Shown: piece by piece, positions 60,636-64,000 of the stretch
How positions within the stretch are numbered: position 1 is the first letter of the stretch
Layout of the letters: every line of letters starts with the position of its first letter
Assembly: GCF_030929615.1 (NCBI RefSeq)
Contig: NZ_JAVFVU010000006.1
Span: 124,001 to 188,000 of the forward strand
Direction of reading: 5' to 3'
Length of the DNA stretch: 64,000 nt
Source: Dyadobacter sp. LHD-138
Lineage (GTDB): Bacteria; Bacteroidota; Bacteroidia; Cytophagales; Spirosomataceae
Translations under genes and position numbers: made by a program
Notes under the pieces: model-generated
What the model saw: only the letters and a program-made list of their open reading frames with translations
Databases searched by the model: none
What the model was told of the DNA's origin: nothing

Positions 60636-62612
60636 ATGAAACCTCTTTTAAAATCCTTACCGAAAATGGTCCTTTTTTACGTCATTTTCCTGGCCAGCAC
60701 TACGAATGTTTTTGCACAAAGTTGGAATCAGCTTATCAAAGTTACAGCGCAAAACAATGACGGTTCGTCGGCAAGAAATGCCAACGATTTATACGGGAAG
60801 TCTGTGTCAATATCTGGAAATTATGCTATCGTGGGTGCCTATCATGAGGGTGAAGACCCTAATGGATTAAATTCAGTTGGAGATGCGGGAGCGGCTTACA
60901 TCTTGTACAACAATGCCGGAAACTGGGTCCAGGTGAAAAAGATCACAGCACCTGTCCGTGAATTGGGTGACGTCTTTGGCAATTCTGTCTCAATAAGTGG
61001 AGACTATGCCATTGTAGGTGCTCACCAAGAGGATGATGATGCACAAGAGACTAATACTTTGAACAATTCCGGCTCGGCATATATATTCAGAAAAGATCAG
61101 GGCGGCACAGACAACTGGGGGCTGGTAAAAAAAATTACGGCTTCCACACGTGAGATAGACGACGTATTTGGCCATTCGGTATCGATCAGCGGAGATTACG
61201 CCATCGTAGGTGCTTACTTAGAAGACGAAGACGTAAATGAAACCAACACTTTGAGTGAGTCCGGTTCGGCCTATATCTTTAAAAAAGATCAAGGAGGTGC
61301 AGACAACTGGGGACAGATCAAGAAAATTACGGCTTCTACACGTGACGGCGCAGACCAGTTTGGCTGGTCTGTATCAATCAACGGTGATTATGCCATTGTG
61401 GGTGCCCAGCTTGAAGATGAAGACGCTCTCGAGGCCAACACTTTGAGTTTTTCCGGTTCGGCCTATATCTTTAAAAAAGATCAGGGGGGCGCAGATAATT
61501 GGGGGCAGATCAAGAAGATTACGGCGTCTACACGTGACAGCGGAGATTGGTTTGGCTGGTCTGTATCAATCAGTGATGATTATGCCATTGTGGGCACGCC
61601 TTATGAAAAAGAAGACGCTCAGGAGGCCAATACTTTGAATTTTCCCGGTGCGGCCTATATTTTTAAGAAAGATCAAGGAGGAGCAGATAACTGGGGACAG
61701 GTACAGAAAATCACGGCCTCCGACCGGGCTGGCCTCGACTATTTTGGCTGGTCTGTGTCAATCGGAGGCGACTATGCTATTGTGGGTGCTCCTTTTGAAG
61801 ATGAAGATGTTTCGGAAGCCAATACTTTATCTTCCGCTGGCTCTGCTTATATTTTTAAAAAAGATCAGGGCGGAGCAGATAACTGGGGACAGGTACAGAA
61901 AATCACGGCCTCCATCCGGGCTGACTTCGACGTGTTTGGTATTTCGGTAGCAATCGATGGGGATGATCTGATCCTGGGCGCTTATGGGGAAGCTCAAGAT
62001 GCTTCGGAAGCCAATACTTTAGTATATGCCGGATCGGCTTATATTTTCCACTACACATCGCCCCTGCCTGTTACACTCATCACTTTTAAAGCTGTTAAAA
62101 ATGAAAACCAGGCGCTGCTGAGCTGGGCAACCACCATGGAAAGCAATGCTGATTACTTTGATATTCAAAAAAGTGGGGACGGCTTTATGTGGAAAACGTT
62201 GGGACGGGTACTGGCAGCTGTTACAAGTGATCAGCTCCGGTCCTATTCTTTTATAGACAGCAATCCATTGGATGAAGATTCCCCGGGCCAAGAAAATCTG
62301 TACCGACTTAAAATGGTGGATCTGGATGGCAGTTTTGCTTACAGCCGTATTGTAAGTCTGTCATTTGGCAATTACCCTCGAACCATCCTTTACCCTAACC
62401 CGGTATCGGACAAGCTTTACTATAACCCGGCAGATGCGGCAAATATAACATCCATCAGCATCATCAACAGCGCCGGACAGATCATGTTCCAGTCTTTTGA
62501 ATATGGTAAAGCAGGTATTCCGGTCAATCGTCTCACTCCCGGGATTTACCTGGTGCAAATCAGGAAAAAAACAGGCACTATGCAGTTTCAAAAAATAGTC
62601 GTCGCACGATAA
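60636..62612 (+). CDS. T9SS-secreted FG-GAP seven-bladed propeller protein 3
   Basis: A 658-residue paralogue with a signal peptide (ending NVFAQ), seven repeats and a T9SS sorting domain that ends KIVVAR. Repeats 4, 5 and 6 have FGW in place of FGY or FGF, a change shared by three adjacent repeats that suggests local repeat copying within this gene. Blade 5 has SISDDYAIVGT, where the usual G of the SI-x-G turn is lost. The linker differs from genes 1 and 2 (ITFKAVKNENQALL). It is the last gene of the array and is followed by a terminator. Confidence 0.9.
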   Translation: MKPLLKSLPKMVLFYVIFLASTTNVFAQSWNQLIKVTAQNNDGSSARNANDLYGKSVSISGNYAIVGAYHEGEDPNGLNSVGDAGAAYILYNNAGNWVQVKKITAPVRELGDVFGNSVSISGDYAIVGAHQEDDDAQETNTLNNSGSAYIFRKDQGGTDNWGLVKKITASTREIDDVFGHSVSISGDYAIVGAYLEDEDVNETNTLSESGSAYIFKKDQGGADNWGQIKKITASTRDGADQFGWSVSINGDYAIVGAQLEDEDALEANTLSFSGSAYIFKKDQGGADNWGQIKKITASTRDSGDWFGWSVSISDDYAIVGTPYEKEDAQEANTLNFPGAAYIFKKDQGGADNWGQVQKITASDRAGLDYFGWSVSIGGDYAIVGAPFEDEDVSEANTLSSAGSAYIFKKDQGGADNWGQVQKITASIRADFDVFGISVAIDGDDLILGAYGEAQDASEANTLVYAGSAYIFHYTSPLPVTLITFKAVKNENQALLSWATTMESNADYFDIQKSGDGFMWKTLGRVLAAVTSDQLRSYSFIDSNPLDEDSPGQENLYRLKMVDLDGSFAYSRIVSLSFGNYPRTILYPNPVSDKLYYNPADAANITSISIINSAGQIMFQSFEYGKAGIPVNRLTPGIYLVQIRKKTGTMQFQKIVVAR

Positions 62613-62645
62613 AAGAAATAACTGATTATCCAAAACTGAACAACA

Positions 62646-62679
62646 AAAAACCGGATTAAAATAACTTAATCCGGCTTTT
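62646..62679. terminator. Bidirectional terminator
   Basis: CCGGATTAA and TTAATCCGG flank six bases, with A's before and CTTTTG after. It lies between propeller gene 3 and the convergent pyrophosphatase-OmpA gene. Confidence 0.85.
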
Positions 62680-62694
62680 GTTCATTACCTTTTC

Positions 62695-64000
62695 TCACTT
62701 TTTAGTAACACGAATGGATATACGGCGATTTTGCGCCCTACCCTCTTCCGTATCATTGGAAGCAACAGGATGCTCTTCTCCATATCCTTCCGATTCAAGG
62801 CGGGCATTGTCAACCCCCAAATCGGCCAATGATTTTTTCACCGACTGCGCACGTTCGCTTGAAAGTTTCAGGTTCGCCGCGGCATCGCCGGTGTTGTCTG
62901 TATAACCACCCAGTTTTATCGCAACAGCCGGATATGCCTTCAGGATTTCAGCAACATTTTCCAATTGTTCTTTTGACTGCGGTTTAAGGTTCGCGCTACC
63001 CGTTTCAAACAAGAGACGATCAAAGTCAAACCAGGTTTCCTTATCCACCTGTTTGTCCGATTTAATAAATGCTAAAAGCGACGATTCCACCGGATTTCCC
63101 GTAGATGCAATATTCAGCTTTACCCCATTGACATCAAGCGTTGTCGTTTCAATATTCTGAAGGGGCATTTCAATAACCTCCTCTTCCACAACAACCACTT
63201 TATCCGAAGGAATAACCGCGATATGCGGGGCGATCACCAGAGACACGATCGACATCAGCTTAATCAAAATATTCATCGAAGGGCCGGAGGTATCTTTAAA
63301 CGGATCACCAACAGTATCCCCCGTAACCGCAGCTTTATGCGGATCAGAACCTTTGTAATACGTTTTACCTTTGATGTCAACACCTTTTTCAAATGATTTT
63401 TTCGCATTGTCCCAGGCACCACCGGCATTATTCTGAAAAATACCCATCAATACCCCGGAAACTGTTACGCCAGCCAGGGTGCCGCCCAATACTTCCGGGC
63501 CAAACAGGAAGCCAACGGCAACCGGAACCAGCAGGGCGATCAAACCCGGCGCCACCATTTCCCGGATGGACGCCTCCGTTGAAATAGCCACGCATTTGTC
63601 GTATTCCGGTTTGGCAGTCCCCTCCATAATACCAGGAATTTCCCGGAACTGGCGACGAACTTCTTCCACCATTTTCATAGCGGCACGCCCCACAGCCGCA
63701 ATGGCGAGGGATGAAAATATAAACGGGATCATGGCACCCACAAAAAGCCCTGCAAGTACATTTGCTTTGTAAATATCAATCGAATTAATGCCGGCTACAC
63801 CACAAAACGCCGCAAACAGTGCCAGTGAAGTAAGCGCCGCCGAAGCAATCGCAAAGCCCTTTCCAGACGCCGCAGTGGTATTACCAACCGCATCCAAAAC
63901 GTCGGTACGCCCACGGACTTCTTCCGGCAAATGAGCCATTTCAGCAATACCACCCGCATTATCGGCAATCGGCCCAAAGGCATCAATGGCAAGCTGCATG
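62695..64000 (-). CDS. hppA: Membrane-bound ion-pumping pyrophosphatase fused to OmpA domain (5' end beyond window)
   Basis: The 434 visible residues are the C-terminal part of a longer protein; the frame runs off the window end. The first 275 or so belong to a membrane pyrophosphatase: [80 protein letters not shown] and [21 protein letters not shown] has Ala and Gly at the positions that mark potassium-dependent enzymes (Lys and Thr in independent ones). It uses PPi hydrolysis to pump protons or sodium. After the last helix comes an acidic linker and an OmpA domain ([38 protein letters not shown]) with the peptidoglycan-binding residues. The C terminus of such pumps is periplasmic, so the fusion could anchor the pump to the cell wall. 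Confidence 0.93.
   Translation of the reverse strand, partial: MQLAIDAFGPIADNAGGIAEMAHLPEEVRGRTDVLDAVGNTTAASGKGFAIASAALTSLALFAAFCGVAGINSIDIYKANVLAGLFVGAMIPFIFSSLAIAAVGRAAMKMVEEVRRQFREIPGIMEGTAKPEYDKCVAISTEASIREMVAPGLIALLVPVAVGFLFGPEVLGGTLAGVTVSGVLMGIFQNNAGGAWDNAKKSFEKGVDIKGKTYYKGSDPHKAAVTGDTVGDPFKDTSGPSMNILIKLMSIVSLVIAPHIAVIPSDKVVVVEEEVIEMPLQNIETTTLDVNGVKLNIASTGNPVESSLLAFIKSDKQVDKETWFDFDRLLFETGSANLKPQSKEQLENVAEILKAYPAVAIKLGGYTDNTGDAAANLKLSSERAQSVKKSLADLGVDNARLESEGYGEEHPVASNDTEEGRAQNRRISIRVTKK

Larger units (their letters stand above)
56479..62612 (+). repeat. Tandem array of three paralogous propeller genes
   Basis: Three open frames of 657, 659 and 658 residues follow each other with a unit length near 2.08 kb (start-to-start 2076 and 2081 bp), and each contains seven internal repeats of about 192 bp. 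The intergenic segments of about 100 bp are also near-identical. Genes 2 and 3 share their first 35 coding bases exactly; genes 1 and 2 are almost identical over a long stretch at the start of the C-terminal part. This mosaic pattern suggests duplication with gene conversion. Confidence 0.85.

Noticed and set aside
56640-62040. Regular repeats of about 192 bp that could be mistaken for a CRISPR-like or satellite array
   Set aside because: They keep the reading frame and encode beta-propeller blades; there are no short identical repeats with unique spacers and no cas genes.
1-64000. tRNA, rRNA, riboswitch, integrase, transposase or att sites
   Set aside because: None was recognised on reading both strands; a covariance-model search would be needed to exclude small RNAs.

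Overview
The window looks like a chromosomal stretch of a Bacteroidota bacterium of the order Cytophagales, most like Dyadobacter or a close Spirosomataceae relative. The genus is an inference from gene content. The evidence is two SusC/SusD pairs driven by an ECF sigma/FecR module, proteins ending in type IX secretion (T9SS) sorting domains, an Hc1-like histone, promoters with the Bacteroidota -7 element TAnnTTTG, and few Shine-Dalgarno sequences. No rRNA, tRNA, CRISPR array, transposase or integrase was recognised.

Layout. 0.2-6.8 kb: an EamA exporter, a secreted DPP-IV-type S9 peptidase, and a MocR/GntR-aminotransferase regulator divergent from a GNAT acetyltransferase and a nitronate-monooxygenase-like flavoprotein. 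6.9-11 kb: a compact, probably molybdate-controlled locus. It holds a ModE-type DNA-binding protein without molybdate-binding domains, a palindrome matching the E. coli ModE box on top of a Bacteroidota promoter, a TonB-dependent receptor, a di-haem cytochrome c peroxidase/MauG-like protein and a small secreted protein of the molybdopterin-binding-domain family. 11-15.5 kb: an OmpH/Skp-like protein, a sugar-phosphate isomerase-like protein whose signal peptide is out of frame, a Crp-family regulator, an NAD(P)H oxidoreductase, an HU protein and AlkB. 15.7-29.2 kb: ECF sigma, FecR, SusC (with STN), SusD, SusC, SusD and a DUF1735/DUF4361-like lipoprotein, a nutrient-uptake locus with no adjacent glycoside hydrolase.

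29-41 kb: a lipoprotein, a NarL-type regulator with a degenerate receiver, an FGGY sugar kinase, a 1247-residue ThuA/sorbosone dehydrogenase/PKD/cytochrome c fusion with a small partner, a Nudix-derived (NrtR/AraR-like) regulator with two tandem operators, an S41 peptidase and a secreted endonuclease/exonuclease/phosphatase-family protein. 41-53 kb: an ArsR-SRPBCC pair with a clear operator/promoter, two membrane proteins (DUF4386, DUF6326-like), glutamate dehydrogenase, a DUF932 phage/plasmid-type gene pair, an OmpA protein, an ABC-F ATPase, a glycerophosphodiester phosphodiesterase and an Hc1-like histone of 57 residues. 53-64 kb: a Tat-exported Gfo/Idh/MocA oxidoreductase, a secreted DUF1349-like protein, three tandem paralogous seven-bladed FG-GAP propellers with T9SS signals, and the 3' part of a membrane pyrophosphatase fused to a peptidoglycan-binding OmpA domain, cut by the window end.

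The most notable system is the ModE-box locus, which suggests TonB-dependent outer-membrane uptake of molybdate or a molybdenum complex. The pyrophosphatase-OmpA fusion and the recombining propeller array come next. All family names were assigned by reading the translated sequences; no database search was run.
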